From: Niabella drilacis | GTDB taxonomy: Bacteria > Bacteroidota > Bacteroidia > Chitinophagales > Chitinophagaceae | Reading direction: 5' to 3' | DNA length: 64,000 nt | Assembly: GCF_900101395.1 (NCBI RefSeq) | Contig: NZ_FMZO01000005.1 | Span: forward strand, 310,001-374,000 | In this document: one piece after another, positions 8,031 through 16,470 of the stretch | Layout of the letters: the number at the start of each line of letters is the position of its first letter | How positions within the stretch are numbered: the stretch's first letter is position 1 | Program-made: the position numbers and the translations under genes | The notes under the pieces: model-generated | What the model was told of the DNA's origin: nothing | The model's input: the letters and a program-made list of their open reading frames with translations, nothing else | Database searches by the model: none

Positions 8031-9362
8031 ATGTACATCAGGCAAACATCCGGGAAGTATCATTCTGCCATAGCAGGTGCGATTATGATCGCAGTTTTCC
8101 TGTTGCTTGGCACAGTAGCGGCCGCTGCACAGGCACTGCAGCGCCGCATTAACAGGCCGCTGGCAAACCCTTCGCTGGTGGATGCGTTTTACCGTCAGCG
8201 CCAAGGGCATTTATTCTGGTTGGATTCTACCGCCGCCGCTGACGATACCCCGCAGCAGGAACTGGTGCGGATCATTAAAGAAGAGGCGCCGCTCCAGGGC
8301 CTGGATGCGCTAAAGTACCTGTCGATGCTGCCGGCTGTTACCGGCGATCCCGAACCGGGAGAACGCCTGGTGTACGACCGCAGGTTCACCGACGCGGCGC
8401 TGGCCTATTTTGGCGATCTCTGCGCAGGAGATCCCAGGTCGCGCACACGGGTAGGGAGTGATGAGATCAGCGGGAAATACGAGGAGATTGATCGCCGGCA
8501 TATCATCAGTCTTTTGAACGGGATAAACAACAGCATGCTGCTGCGCGCCACGGTAGCGGAGCTGGAACCGTCACAGCCGCTTTACCGGGCCTTAAAAGAG
8601 GAATTACAGAAACAACTGGAGCTGGGCGACCGGGAAAAGATCGCTTCGCTGATGATCAGTCTCAATAATTACCGCTGGTTTTTTCATTTCGGGTTTAAGC
8701 ATTTTGTAGTGGTTAATATTGCTGCTGCCGAGTTGAATTATTTTGAGCAGGACTCGGTAAAATTGAATATGCGGATCGTGGCGGGAAAGCCCTCCACAAT
8801 GACGCCCCGCTTTGTGACATACTGCGACCAGGTCATCCTTTATCCTTACTGGAATGTGCCCCGGAGTATCGCTGTTAATGAAATTCTTCCCTTTTGCAAA
8901 AAGAGCCTGGTGGTGCTGGATATCCTGAGGATGCAGGTGATCAGCAGCAAAGGAGTGGTCGTTGACCCGAAGCAGTTGGACTGGAAGAAGTTCACGGCAA
9001 AGAATTTTCCATATCGTTTTCGTCAGTCAACCGGCTGCGATAATGCCCTTGGAGTAATAAAGTTCAACCTGAGCAGTCCTTATAGCGTATACCTGCATGA
9101 TACCAACCTGAAATCGGACTTTGAAGCAGCGAAAAGATACTTCAGCCATGGTTGTATCCGCATCCAGAAACCGCTTGAGCTGGCAAATGAGTTGCTGGAT
9201 GAAAAACTCGATGAGCAGTTTTTAACAGCCAGCATCAGGGGACAGCAGCCTATCCCTAAAAGAATAGCAAAGCCCGTTCCGGTCTTTGTGCTGTACATGA
9301 CGGCAGACGCCACGGTGGCCGGCGCGGTACGTTATTTTCAGGATGTATATGATTTGCTATAG
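8031..9362 (+). CDS. L,D-transpeptidase (YcbB-like)
   Basis: The 443-residue protein begins with a hydrophobic signal or anchor (IAGAIMIAVFLLLGTVAAAA). Residues about 30-190 resemble the scaffold region of YcbB-type enzymes (VDAFYRQRQGHLFWLDS). The YkuD catalytic domain covers about 240-400, with the active-site motif S372-H373-G374-C375-I-R and the upstream histidine in YSVYLHDTNLKSDF. Such enzymes form 3-3 cross-links or attach proteins to peptidoglycan in the periplasm. The peptidoglycan-binding PG_binding_1 module is not obvious. 3-3 cross-linking often rises in stationary phase, which fits the island. Confidence 0.85.
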   Translation: MYIRQTSGKYHSAIAGAIMIAVFLLLGTVAAAAQALQRRINRPLANPSLVDAFYRQRQGHLFWLDSTAAADDTPQQELVRIIKEEAPLQGLDALKYLSMLPAVTGDPEPGERLVYDRRFTDAALAYFGDLCAGDPRSRTRVGSDEISGKYEEIDRRHIISLLNGINNSMLLRATVAELEPSQPLYRALKEELQKQLELGDREKIASLMISLNNYRWFFHFGFKHFVVVNIAAAELNYFEQDSVKLNMRIVAGKPSTMTPRFVTYCDQVILYPYWNVPRSIAVNEILPFCKKSLVVLDILRMQVISSKGVVVDPKQLDWKKFTAKNFPYRFRQSTGCDNALGVIKFNLSSPYSVYLHDTNLKSDFEAAKRYFSHGCIRIQKPLELANELLDEKLDEQFLTASIRGQQPIPKRIAKPVPVFVLYMTADATVAGAVRYFQDVYDLL

Positions 9363-9437
9363 CGCACCCTGGATCCTTCCTGTATTTTACAGGCTCAATG
9401 CCGGTGGCTTTTTAATGATAAGCCTCAAACCGGCCGG

Positions 9438-9449
9438 TGATGTCAGTCA
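9438..9449. promoter_or_regulatory. Fnr-like palindrome upstream of second BON gene
   Basis: The sequence GTGATGTCAGTCAT fits TGAY-N4-RTCA and lies 89 bases upstream of the BON gene at 9538. The spacing is almost the same as for the Hsp20 operon site. Confidence 0.55.
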
Positions 9450-9537
9450 TTGAAACGGGCAGGGGATGAAGATAAATTTACGATTGAAATTACGCGTTGG
9501 TTTCACAACTTTATTTACAAACATTAAAACGAAAATT

Positions 9538-10209
9538 ATGAAAAGTGACATTCAGATTCAAAAGGACGTAATGGAAGAATTGAATTGGGACCCCGTTTTG
9601 AGCGCCGCGGAAATAGGGGTAGCGGTAAAAGATGGAGTGGTAACGCTTGGCGGACAGGTGGGCGCCTATTCTCAGAAAATTGCGGCGGAAAAAGATGCAA
9701 AGAGGGTTTCGGGCGTAAAAGCCGTAGCAGAAGATATCCAGGTAGGTATTTCTCCTGCATATCGTAAAACAGATGCAGAAATCGCAGAAGCGGTATTGAA
9801 CGCCCTGAAATGGCATTCGGCTGTGCAGGAAGAAAAGATCAAAATTAAAGTGGAGGATGGCCTGGTACAGCTTGACGGGGAAGTGGAATGGGAATACCAG
9901 CGTAATAATGCCAAGGCGGCCATACAAAATTTGGCCGGAGTACGCAGCGTGCTGAATTTGATCACCGTAAAACCCCGGGTAACCACTTCAGGCGTTCAGC
10001 AAAAGATACGGGACGCATTTGAACGCAGCGCAACGGTGGATGCAGAACGCATCGGTATTGATGTTTCCGGCAGTAAGGTAACATTGCATGGGAAAGTCCG
10101 TTCATTTGCAGAAAAGGAAGATGCAGAGCAGGCAGCATGGAATGCTCCGGGCGTATCCAGTGTGGAAAATGAACTGGAAATAGACCTGGTGGAATTTGCC
10201 TTTGATTAA
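9538..10209 (+). CDS. Triple BON-domain protein, paralog of the first
   Basis: The protein has 223 residues with three BON domains at about 3-70, 78-146 and 152-218 ([42 protein letters not shown]). The frame opens upstream at 9466, but the paralog at 1560-2210 starts at the residue matching the ATG at 9538, so I use that start. It has no signal peptide. It stands alone, ends in a strong terminator and has its own Fnr-like site. The paralog pair probably arose by duplication inside the island. Confidence 0.9.
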   Translation: MKSDIQIQKDVMEELNWDPVLSAAEIGVAVKDGVVTLGGQVGAYSQKIAAEKDAKRVSGVKAVAEDIQVGISPAYRKTDAEIAEAVLNALKWHSAVQEEKIKIKVEDGLVQLDGEVEWEYQRNNAKAAIQNLAGVRSVLNLITVKPRVTTSGVQQKIRDAFERSATVDAERIGIDVSGSKVTLHGKVRSFAEKEDAEQAAWNAPGVSSVENELEIDLVEFAFD

Positions 10210-10271
10210 AACGGCATGCGGAGGCCGGTTTATGGCTGATCCGCAACGGCCACTAACCCGCCAGCTATCCG

Positions 10272-10302
10272 GGCAGGTTTCAAACGAAACCTGCCATTTT
10301 TT
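10272..10302 (+). terminator. Rho-independent terminator after second BON gene
   Basis: GGCAGGTTTC and GAAACCTGCC form a perfect 10-bp stem around the loop AAAC, followed by ATTTTTT. It lies 63 bases after the BON stop codon. The rest of 10303-10500 shows no gene. Confidence 0.85.
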
Positions 10303-10500
10303 AGCCATCTGCTGCAATGAGCAGCGGCGTATGTCAGCATAAGAAAACAGGCAGGTCCGGAAGCATCCACATATGTGTGGCAAGGGGATAATATACAAAC
10401 CTCCCTCACCCCGGGGGAAGCTCCGCAGGTAAGAGAGGTTCTGGATGTGCATGATCGCAGATATACGCCTGTAAGCCTGCGTTGTGCAGCACCGGGAAGG

Positions 10501-10719
10501 TCAGGTTGCTAAGCCTTTAGATTCAATTTCGAAGCTAAGCTTGGCAACAATACGATACTCCGAGATTTTATTATTTTTTACAACCGCACTGTGATCTTTA
10601 ACATATACAGAGCGAATATTTTTGACGGTTCGGGATGCCTAATGAACGGCTTGTAAGGCGGCATCTTCCCAGCTTTTGGAGGAGCTGGCCATTAGCTCCA
10701 GTACTTTTATAATCGCCAT
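10501..10719 (-). pseudogene. Dodecin gene with an in-frame TAG
   Basis: Read leftward from the ATG at 10719, the frame gives MAIIKVLELMASSSKSWEDA ALQAVH, a TAG at 10641-10639, then ASRTVKNIRSVYVKDHSAVV and EYRIVAKLSFEIESKG to a TGA at 10501. This matches the 66-72-residue dodecin family throughout (KSWEDAA, ASRTVKNI, NIRSVYVKD, YRIVAKLSFE), which forms flavin- or CoA-binding dodecamers in the cytoplasm. The only defect is codon 27, where family members have Glu or Lys, so a single base change explains it. It follows the YtxH gene by 46 bases on the same strand and probably shared its promoter. Confidence 0.8.
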
Positions 10720-10765
10720 AAAAAAGATTGAGATGAAAGAAGTCTGATCAGGACCATGGCCGCAT

Positions 10766-10957
10766 TCAGGCCGGTTCCTGCTTTGTTACTTTTGTATTCC
10801 CAAATGTATTGTTGTTCCTGGCGTTCTTTTTTTTGCACGCAGCCATTATCTTTTTCCTGATATCGCTGCCTTTTTCCGGAGCAAATAAGCTGCCCAACGT
10901 TGCACCCGCGGCCAGACCGGCGGCGACCGCTGTCAATGTTTTACTAAAATGATTCAT
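10766..10957 (-). CDS. YtxH-domain small membrane-associated protein
   Basis: The 63-residue protein MNHFSKTLTAVAAGLAAGAT... has one glycine-rich hydrophobic helix followed by LFAPEKGSDIRKKI, the hallmark of YtxH-like proteins. The C-terminus is basic and polar. YtxH proteins are linked to general stress in Bacillus; the mechanism is unknown. It is transcribed divergently from the cardiolipin-synthase-like gene, and the shared region 10958-11183 contains an Fnr-like site. Confidence 0.8.
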   Translation of the reverse strand: MNHFSKTLTAVAAGLAAGATLGSLFAPEKGSDIRKKIMAACKKKNARNNNTFGNTKVTKQEPA

Positions 10958-11131
10958 GATTTTCTTTTTATTGTTAATAATCGCTAAGGTAACCTGATCA
11001 GCGACGGATAAAAATGATACGACTCAACAGGCAGAATGATGCCGGTCAATTTAACGGGAAGGTGCAGTACGAGCCGGGCACCCGGAGCCTGGTCACTGCA
11101 ATGCAGGAATTTTAGCAGTCATCAAGCGGGA

Positions 11132-11143
11132 TGATCAGGGTCA
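11132..11143. promoter_or_regulatory. Fnr-like palindrome between YtxH and phospholipase D genes
   Basis: The sequence ATGATCAGGGTCAT fits TGAY-N4-RTCA. It is 41 bases upstream of the phospholipase D-like gene at 11184 and 175 bases upstream of the YtxH gene, so it more likely serves the former or both. Confidence 0.55.
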
Positions 11144-11183
11144 TTGACTACACCGGATATTTCGGGTAATTTGATTTTTAATA

Positions 11184-12377
11184 ATGAGTTCTTTTATGTC
11201 TATTCATAAAAACAGGAAAAATACGTACGGGCCGCAGGCTGCACTGCTGCTTGTTAGAGGAGGTATTGAGTATTTTAACTTATTGCGTGACCTGATCCTC
11301 ACAGCCGAACAATGCATCCATATTCAGATGTATATTTTCCGCTATGATAATACCGGCAGGATGGTTATAGCGTGGCTGCGCCAGGCTTCAGCAAAAGGAG
11401 TACGCGTTTACCTGCTGGTGGATGGGTATGCCACACATTTGTCAGCTGATTTATTAGCGGGCATTAAAGATGCCGGTGTGGAGCTGAAACGCTTTGAACC
11501 CCTGTTTAAAAACGGAGGCTTCTATTTTGGCAGGAGGCTGCATCACAAGATCGTGGTGGCCGATGGCTGTAAGGCGCTGGTGGGCAGCAATAATATTGAC
11601 GATGACTACTATGGCCGCCCGGATCATCCTGCATGGCTGGATATGGCGTTGTTTGTGGAGGGAACAGCAGCAGGAGCGCTGGAGCAGGTATGTATACAGT
11701 TGTGGAATAAGGAAGCTGCCCGTAACCGGAAGTTAGATATGTCTGCAAAGATGCCGGTAACCCCCGGAAAAAAGCCCGGGGGTATTTCGGTAGGGATACG
11801 CCGGAATGATTGGGTACACAACCGGAGTGAGATCTGGAAAAGTTATTTCAACCTGCTGAGCAAGGCGCGGGAGGATGTTTATCTTGTAAGCAGTTATTTC
11901 CTCCCCGGAAAACGGTTGCGGCGGCAGATGAAGCTGGCGGCCCGGAGAGGCGTAAAGATCCGGGTCGTTACTGCGGGATTATCGGATGTATTGATCGCCA
12001 AGCAGGCAGAACGGTACCTGTATCCCTGGCTATTGCGCAATCGTATAGCGGTATATGAGTATCGCGACAGCGTTCTGCATGCAAAAATGGGGCTCAGGGA
12101 TGGCCGTTGGCTCACCCTCGGCTCCTTCAATATAAACAATATCAGTACTTACGCCGGCATTGAGCTGAACCTCGACGTGCGCAACCGCCCTTTTGTTCGT
12201 CAGGTAAAGCAGGAGCTGGACCAATTGATCGCTGTTCATTGTACAGTGGTAAGCCAGGACTACAGCCGCTCCCAGGGGCTGTTTGTAAGGTTTATTCAGC
12301 GACTTTCTTACAACGTTATTCGGATCATCCTTTATGTGTGTACGTTCTATTTTAAACAGGAACATTTTAACCAGTAG
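11184..12377 (+). CDS. Phospholipase D/cardiolipin synthase-like protein
   Basis: This 397-residue protein has two HKD motifs: HHKIVVADGCKALVGSNNID near residues 120-140 and HAKMGLRDGRWLTLGSFNIN near residues 300-320. Both keep H-x-K-x4-D and the G-S/G-x-x-N element. The order and spacing fit cardiolipin synthases of the ClsB or C type, which join phosphatidyl groups at the inner membrane; no N-terminal transmembrane pair is present, unlike ClsA. The C-terminus (RFIQRLSYNVIRIILYVCTF) is amphipathic or hydrophobic and may anchor it. The next genes on this strand build a lipid transport system, so membrane lipid remodelling is a consistent theme. Confidence 0.85.
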   Translation: MSSFMSIHKNRKNTYGPQAALLLVRGGIEYFNLLRDLILTAEQCIHIQMYIFRYDNTGRMVIAWLRQASAKGVRVYLLVDGYATHLSADLLAGIKDAGVELKRFEPLFKNGGFYFGRRLHHKIVVADGCKALVGSNNIDDDYYGRPDHPAWLDMALFVEGTAAGALEQVCIQLWNKEAARNRKLDMSAKMPVTPGKKPGGISVGIRRNDWVHNRSEIWKSYFNLLSKAREDVYLVSSYFLPGKRLRRQMKLAARRGVKIRVVTAGLSDVLIAKQAERYLYPWLLRNRIAVYEYRDSVLHAKMGLRDGRWLTLGSFNINNISTYAGIELNLDVRNRPFVRQVKQELDQLIAVHCTVVSQDYSRSQGLFVRFIQRLSYNVIRIILYVCTFYFKQEHFNQ

Positions 12378-12509
12378 GATAAGCAGGTTTCAATAAAAAA
12401 GGTAGCGAATCGCCATACCCTGGTGAATGATAAATATCCGGTAGGGTGCTCGCTCCGGGATGTTTCGGGCCGCTAAACAGTTATCATACCTCCTTGGGAT
12501 TTTTGTATT

Positions 12510-12995
12510 TTAGTCGCTATCTGGGCCTGCCGGTGTTTCAAGGTTAAGCAATGCGTTGTTGCTCACTTCCGTATATCGTATCTGGCCGCCCAGGTAGCCT
12601 GTCCATGAAGCCGGGCCGGCACAAATAAGAGATATGGTCATAACGATATGTGAAAGCGCCTTTGCCAGTTTTGGCGGTTTTCAGGTTGAATAGATCGCGA
12701 TAAGGGCGGCTATGCCCGGGACGATGACCGCAACTACAGTGATTGTTGCAAACTCTTCGTGTTCTTCGATCCTGTTCCGGGCAATCTCCCGGATCTGCTT
12801 AACTGTTGCTTCTGCCGCTTCGCCCGTTGCAAAAGCTATGATACCGCCGGTGGCTGCGATCAGCAGTACTGCGTATGCGGTCAGTTTTGTATGAAAACGT
12901 CCTGTATATATTCCATATAAAAGGATCAACAAGCCAGTACCGGATGCCAATATAGGCAAATGTGTTATTAATAAATGTAAATGTGTAAGATCCAT
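12510..12995 (-). pseudogene. Four-helix membrane protein gene with an in-frame TGA
   Basis: The first part encodes 104 residues (MDLTHLHLLITHLPILASGT..., TAYAVLLIAATGGIIAFATG, GEAAEATVKQIREIARNRIEEHE, TVVAVIVPGIAALIAIYST). After the TGA at 12683-12681, the same frame runs on for 56 codons (LAKALSHIVMTISLICAGPA, then SWTGYLGGQIRYTEV) to a TAA at 12510. The continuation carries a fourth membrane segment and the GGQIRHTE-like tail I associate with small Bacteroidota membrane proteins that share the E-H-E segment. Replacing one base (CGA to TGA) would explain the break. The protein may still work as a 104-residue version; the function is unknown. Confidence 0.65.
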
Positions 12996-13352
12996 GACTT
13001 TTTGTATGAAATTAACAATGCCGTTGCATTGGATAAATGGCTTTGCCCCATGATACTGCTGTTTGAGATCATCAATCTGTTGCCAGATACTAAGGGATCC
13101 GTCGGGATGTTTGCTGCGCTCAGGCGCTCCAATAGCGCCTGAGCGGGTATTGCCATTAAGGGTGCGCCTTTTTTTTCGGACACAAAGATTTCAGAACAGC
13201 CGGATTGAATAATTGCCTGGTGCAAAATGAAAACGGAAAGCACGATCAGGGGCTGGGATGATGTAGGTCATCGGTCTTTGCGCTACTATATGATAATTTT
13301 AAATATCAATGCGTGACGGATGTAACGTATGTTAAGAAGATAAGGCTGGATC
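12996..13352. other. Divergent intergenic region with a 12-bp perfect hairpin
   Basis: This 357-base stretch separates the broken membrane protein gene from the Mla operon. It holds a perfect inverted repeat CGCTCAGGCGCT-CCAAT-AGCGCCTGAGCG at 13117-13145 without a T-run on either side, and an Fnr-like site at 13259. A leftward 91-codon open frame (12968-13243) overlaps it but has no recognisable family or good composition, so I do not call it a gene. Confidence 0.5.
13259..13270. promoter_or_regulatory. Fnr-like palindrome upstream of the Mla operon
   Basis: The sequence ATGATGTAGGTCAT fits TGAY-N4-RTCA and lies 83 bases upstream of the permease gene at 13353, at about the same distance as the Hsp20 and BON sites. 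Confidence 0.55.
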
Positions 13353-14123
13353 ATGCAGCAGGAGACTTCCATAAAACTGTTCCTCGCCGAGGCCGGCGAC
13401 CTCGCCCGGTTTTCCGCGAGATTTTTCCGCGAGGCATTTCGTCCGCCCTATGAGGTGGCCGCATTTATCAGGCAGTGTTTTGTTATTGGCTACCGGTCGC
13501 TTGGCCTGGTAAGTCTTACCACCTTTATTATGGGCCTGGTCTTAACGATGCAGTTACGTCCTTCCATGGTAGCATACGGAGTGGCATCTCAGATCCCGGC
13601 GATTGTAAGTATTGCGGTAGTAAGGGAAATAGGCCCGGTGATCACTGCGCTGATCTTTGCGGGGAAGATCGGCAGCAGCATTGGTGCAGAACTGGGCTCT
13701 ATGAAAGTAACAGAACAGATCGATGCTATGGAAGTAAGTGGTACAAACCCATTCCGCTATTTAGCTGTTACCCGCATTCTGGCAGCTACCCTGATGCTGC
13801 CGGTACTGGTGTTGCTGGGTGATGCCATTGCTCTTTACGGCGCTTATCTGGGCGTTAATATCCGTGGCATTACCAGCTTTAACCTGTTCTGGTCGCAAGT
13901 TTTTGACAACCTTTCATTTAGTGATGTGCTGCCCGCTTTTATCAAAAGCTATTTTTTTGGATTTGCGGTGGGCACAGTTGGTTGCTATAAGGGATACAGC
14001 AGTCGCAAGGGTACGGAGGGGGTCGGGCGTTCCGCCAATTCGGCGGTGGTGGTGGCTTCCGTAGTGATTTTTATTATCGACCTGCTGACCGTTCAAATTG
14101 CGGAGGCCATCGGTATTAACTAA
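13353..14123 (+). CDS. mlaE: MlaE-type lipid transport permease
   Basis: The 256-residue protein is an MlaE/YrbE permease. It has five to six membrane segments and the conserved stretches QLRPSMVAYGVASQIPAIVS, VREIGPVITALIFAGKIGSS and EQIDAMEVSGTNPFRYLAVT, which include the E-Q-I-D-A-M-E-V coupling motif. It forms the inner-membrane core of an ABC transporter that moves phospholipids between the inner and outer membranes. It is the first gene of a three-gene cluster with the ATPase and the MCE protein, in the usual E-F-D order. Confidence 0.93.
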   Translation: MQQETSIKLFLAEAGDLARFSARFFREAFRPPYEVAAFIRQCFVIGYRSLGLVSLTTFIMGLVLTMQLRPSMVAYGVASQIPAIVSIAVVREIGPVITALIFAGKIGSSIGAELGSMKVTEQIDAMEVSGTNPFRYLAVTRILAATLMLPVLVLLGDAIALYGAYLGVNIRGITSFNLFWSQVFDNLSFSDVLPAFIKSYFFGFAVGTVGCYKGYSSRKGTEGVGRSANSAVVVASVVIFIIDLLTVQIAEAIGIN

Positions 14124-14136
14124 AAACAGCAGGTAC

Positions 14137-14904
14137 ATGAACATTGATATCTCAACAGGGAAAGATCGGGCAGCTGCACCGCCGGTATTGAGGATCGCGC
14201 ATCTATATAAGTCTTTTGGTGCGCATCATGTACTGGTCGATTTCAACCTGGAGTTGCAAAAAGGAGAAAGTGTGGTGGTCCTGGGAAGGTCCGGATCGGG
14301 GAAGTCAGTTCTGATCAAATGTATAATAGGTTTGCTGAAACCGGATCAGGGTACCATTATGGTTTTGGGAGTACGGGTGCAGGACGCCAAAGGCGAAAGC
14401 CTGGATCAGCTGCGGGCAAAAGTGGGCTTCCTGTTCCAGAGCAATGCGCTCTATGATTCAATGACCGTGCGTGAAAACCTGGAGTTTCCGCTGCGCCGGC
14501 ACTGGATGCGCCTGTCTCGTGAGCAGGTCAATGAGAGGGTGCTGGAAGCATTGAATGATGTGGGCCTGGCGCATACCATCGAAATGATGCCGGAAGAACT
14601 ATCCGGGGGAATGCGCAAGCGGATTGCGCTGGCCCGTACATTGATCCTGAAACCGGAGCTGATCCTTTACGATGAGCCCACAACAGGCCTGGATCCCATA
14701 ACCGGGAAGGAAATTATCCGGTTAATGACAGATATGCAGCAGAAATACAATACCACCTCCCTGATTATTTCGCATGATATGAATTGCGTAAAGATCGCGG
14801 GAAAAAGAATTGTGATACTGATCGACGGGAAATGTTATGCAGACGGAAGTTATGAAACTTTTTGCCGGAGCAGCGATGCCCGGGTTAAACAATTTTTTGA
14901 ATAG
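14137..14904 (+). CDS. mlaF: MlaF-type ABC ATPase
   Basis: The 255-residue ATPase has Walker A GRSGSGKS, signature LSGGMRKR, Walker B LILYDEPTTGLDP and an H-loop in IISHDMNC. The frame opens at 14098 inside the permease gene, but the ATG at 14137 is preceded by AGCAGG and gives a normal N-terminus (MNIDISTGKDRAAAPPVLRI). It powers lipid movement through the MlaE permease at the cytoplasmic face. Confidence 0.93.
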   Translation: MNIDISTGKDRAAAPPVLRIAHLYKSFGAHHVLVDFNLELQKGESVVVLGRSGSGKSVLIKCIIGLLKPDQGTIMVLGVRVQDAKGESLDQLRAKVGFLFQSNALYDSMTVRENLEFPLRRHWMRLSREQVNERVLEALNDVGLAHTIEMMPEELSGGMRKRIALARTLILKPELILYDEPTTGLDPITGKEIIRLMTDMQQKYNTTSLIISHDMNCVKIAGKRIVILIDGKCYADGSYETFCRSSDARVKQFFE

Positions 14905-14909
14905 ATCAT

Positions 14910-15890
14910 ATGGCAACCCGGATTTCTGATAATATAAGATTAGGAACCTTTGTACTGGGAGGCCTGTTTGTGCTGGTCTTGCTACTGTATATGATCGGCA
15001 GGAATGAGCATCTTTTCGGTACCACCTATGTGCTGAAGGCGCGGTTTCACAACGCACAGGGGCTTGTTAAAGGAAATAATGTCCGTTTCTCAGGTATACA
15101 GGTTGGCACAGTTAGAAAGATTACAATAGAGGAAAGTACACAGATCGAAGTAACGATGTCGATCGACAAAAAAATGCGGCGGGTGATCCGCAAAGATGCT
15201 GTTGTTTCTATTGGTACGGACGGCCTTGTAGGTGATAAGGTGGTGGATATTACGCCGGTTTCGCTGATCTGTAGCCTTGCCCGGGATGGGGATACATTGA
15301 CGACAAAGCCCGTTGTCAGCCTGGCTGCGCTGCTGGATACCCTGGATCATTCAGGCAGGGATATTTCCGTGATTGCTTCTGAGCTGAAAATGACCGTGCA
15401 GCGGGTTAACAGGAGCGCCATCTGGTCCCTGCTGGATGATTCTACGGTTCCTGCAGATATAAAAGTAACGCTGTCTAATATCCGGCAGGCCAGCGGCCGG
15501 GCATCGGTGATGGCCGGCGGGCTGGACCGGCTTGTGCAAGATATGCGCGCTGGCCGGGGCGCTGCCGGGATATTATTGGCAGATACGGTACTGGCAGGCG
15601 ATATCCGCCAGGCAGGCAAAAGGATCCGGTTGGCCGGTGAAACCGCCGATTCACTGATCGGCACACTTAAAAATGTGGCAGGGGATGTACAGGCAGGCGT
15701 GGCAAAGAACAATGGAGTAGTGCATGCACTGCTTTATGATACGGCGATCATAGAAAAATTGAATACCAGCCTGGATCATATCCAGAAAGGAACGGAGGGG
15801 TTCAGTCAAAGTATGGAAGCATTGAAGCACAGTTTTCTGCTGCGGGGGTATTTCAGGAAGCAGGAGAAACAAAAGAAAAAAAATAAATAA
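14910..15890 (+). CDS. mlaD: MlaD/MCE-domain lipid-binding protein
   Basis: The 326-residue protein has one N-terminal membrane anchor (LGTFVLGGLFVLVLLLYMIG) and then an MCE domain at about residues 38-115 (YVLKARFHNAQGLVKGNNVR, FSGIQVGTVRKITI, SIGTDGLVGDKVVDI). The remaining 200 residues are helical and low in aromatic residues, as in larger MCE proteins, and end in a Lys-rich tail. MCE hexamers form the periplasmic channel for phospholipids. It follows the ATPase gene after 5 bases, so the three are cotranscribed. The periplasmic MlaC and outer-membrane MlaA components are absent here. Confidence 0.92.
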   Translation: MATRISDNIRLGTFVLGGLFVLVLLLYMIGRNEHLFGTTYVLKARFHNAQGLVKGNNVRFSGIQVGTVRKITIEESTQIEVTMSIDKKMRRVIRKDAVVSIGTDGLVGDKVVDITPVSLICSLARDGDTLTTKPVVSLAALLDTLDHSGRDISVIASELKMTVQRVNRSAIWSLLDDSTVPADIKVTLSNIRQASGRASVMAGGLDRLVQDMRAGRGAAGILLADTVLAGDIRQAGKRIRLAGETADSLIGTLKNVAGDVQAGVAKNNGVVHALLYDTAIIEKLNTSLDHIQKGTEGFSQSMEALKHSFLLRGYFRKQEKQKKKNK

Positions 15891-15921
15891 AGGACGGGGA
15901 GGTACCTGTCGGAACGCAGGA

Positions 15922-16440
15922 TCATATGCTGCTTTCCATGACTTTTTCCATGTAGGATACGGCTTCCTCATCACTTACCCTGGCAAAATTCTCATAAGAG
16001 GTGCCCACACCGGGGAATATTTCGGGAAGCTACCGGCACAGCAACAATGATCTTACGGGGATTGCCGGAGCCCGGCAGCTGCCTGCAATGCAGACGCGGC
16101 TCCGGTGCTGGTGCCAAAATAGCCGGCGCAAAGGTGTCGGGCTACAGGAAGCTTTTCCAGCCACTCCGTAGCAACCGCCAATCGCCGGGAAAGTAATGGG
16201 ATGTTGAAACGATTGTAATATTTCCTGTCTTCGCGGGGTGTGAGGAGATCAAAGTACAGGGCGGCCACATTGCTTTTATGGAAGCCGGCGGCCGCCGGCT
16301 GATTGCGCTTGCTATGACGGCTGCTGCCGCTGCCATGGGAGAATATGACCAGGGTAGCAGCTCCGGGGGAGTGAACAGCTCTCCACTGAGCATTGCCCCG
16401 TCCGCCGGGATCGCTATGATATTGCGTTATTGAGCGCCGG
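15922..16440 (-). pseudogene. Remnants of an alpha/beta hydrolase and a phosphoribosyltransferase
   Basis: Leftward fragments read as a dienelactone-hydrolase-like protein: LVIFSHGSGSSRHSKRN (about 16345-16305), then in another frame NVAALYFDLLTPREDRKYYN and HLCAGYFGTSTGAASAL (16268-16060), where GYFGTSTG would hold the nucleophile region. Further left, KIIVAVPVAS and then FPGVGTSYENFARVSDEEAV to a TGA at 15922 match the C-terminal half of phosphoribosyltransferases often found beside such hydrolases. Frame changes and a missing middle section show the genes are dead. The rest of 15891-16470 contains nothing else recognisable. Confidence 0.65.
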
Positions 16441-16470
16441 CTATACTTTTTTTAAAACAACCAGGAATAT

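Noticed and set aside
12968-13243. Leftward 91-codon frame overlapping the divergent region upstream of the Mla operon
   Set aside because: It overlaps the start of the membrane protein pseudogene on the same strand, has no recognisable motif, and contains a perfect hairpin and an intergenic-type composition.
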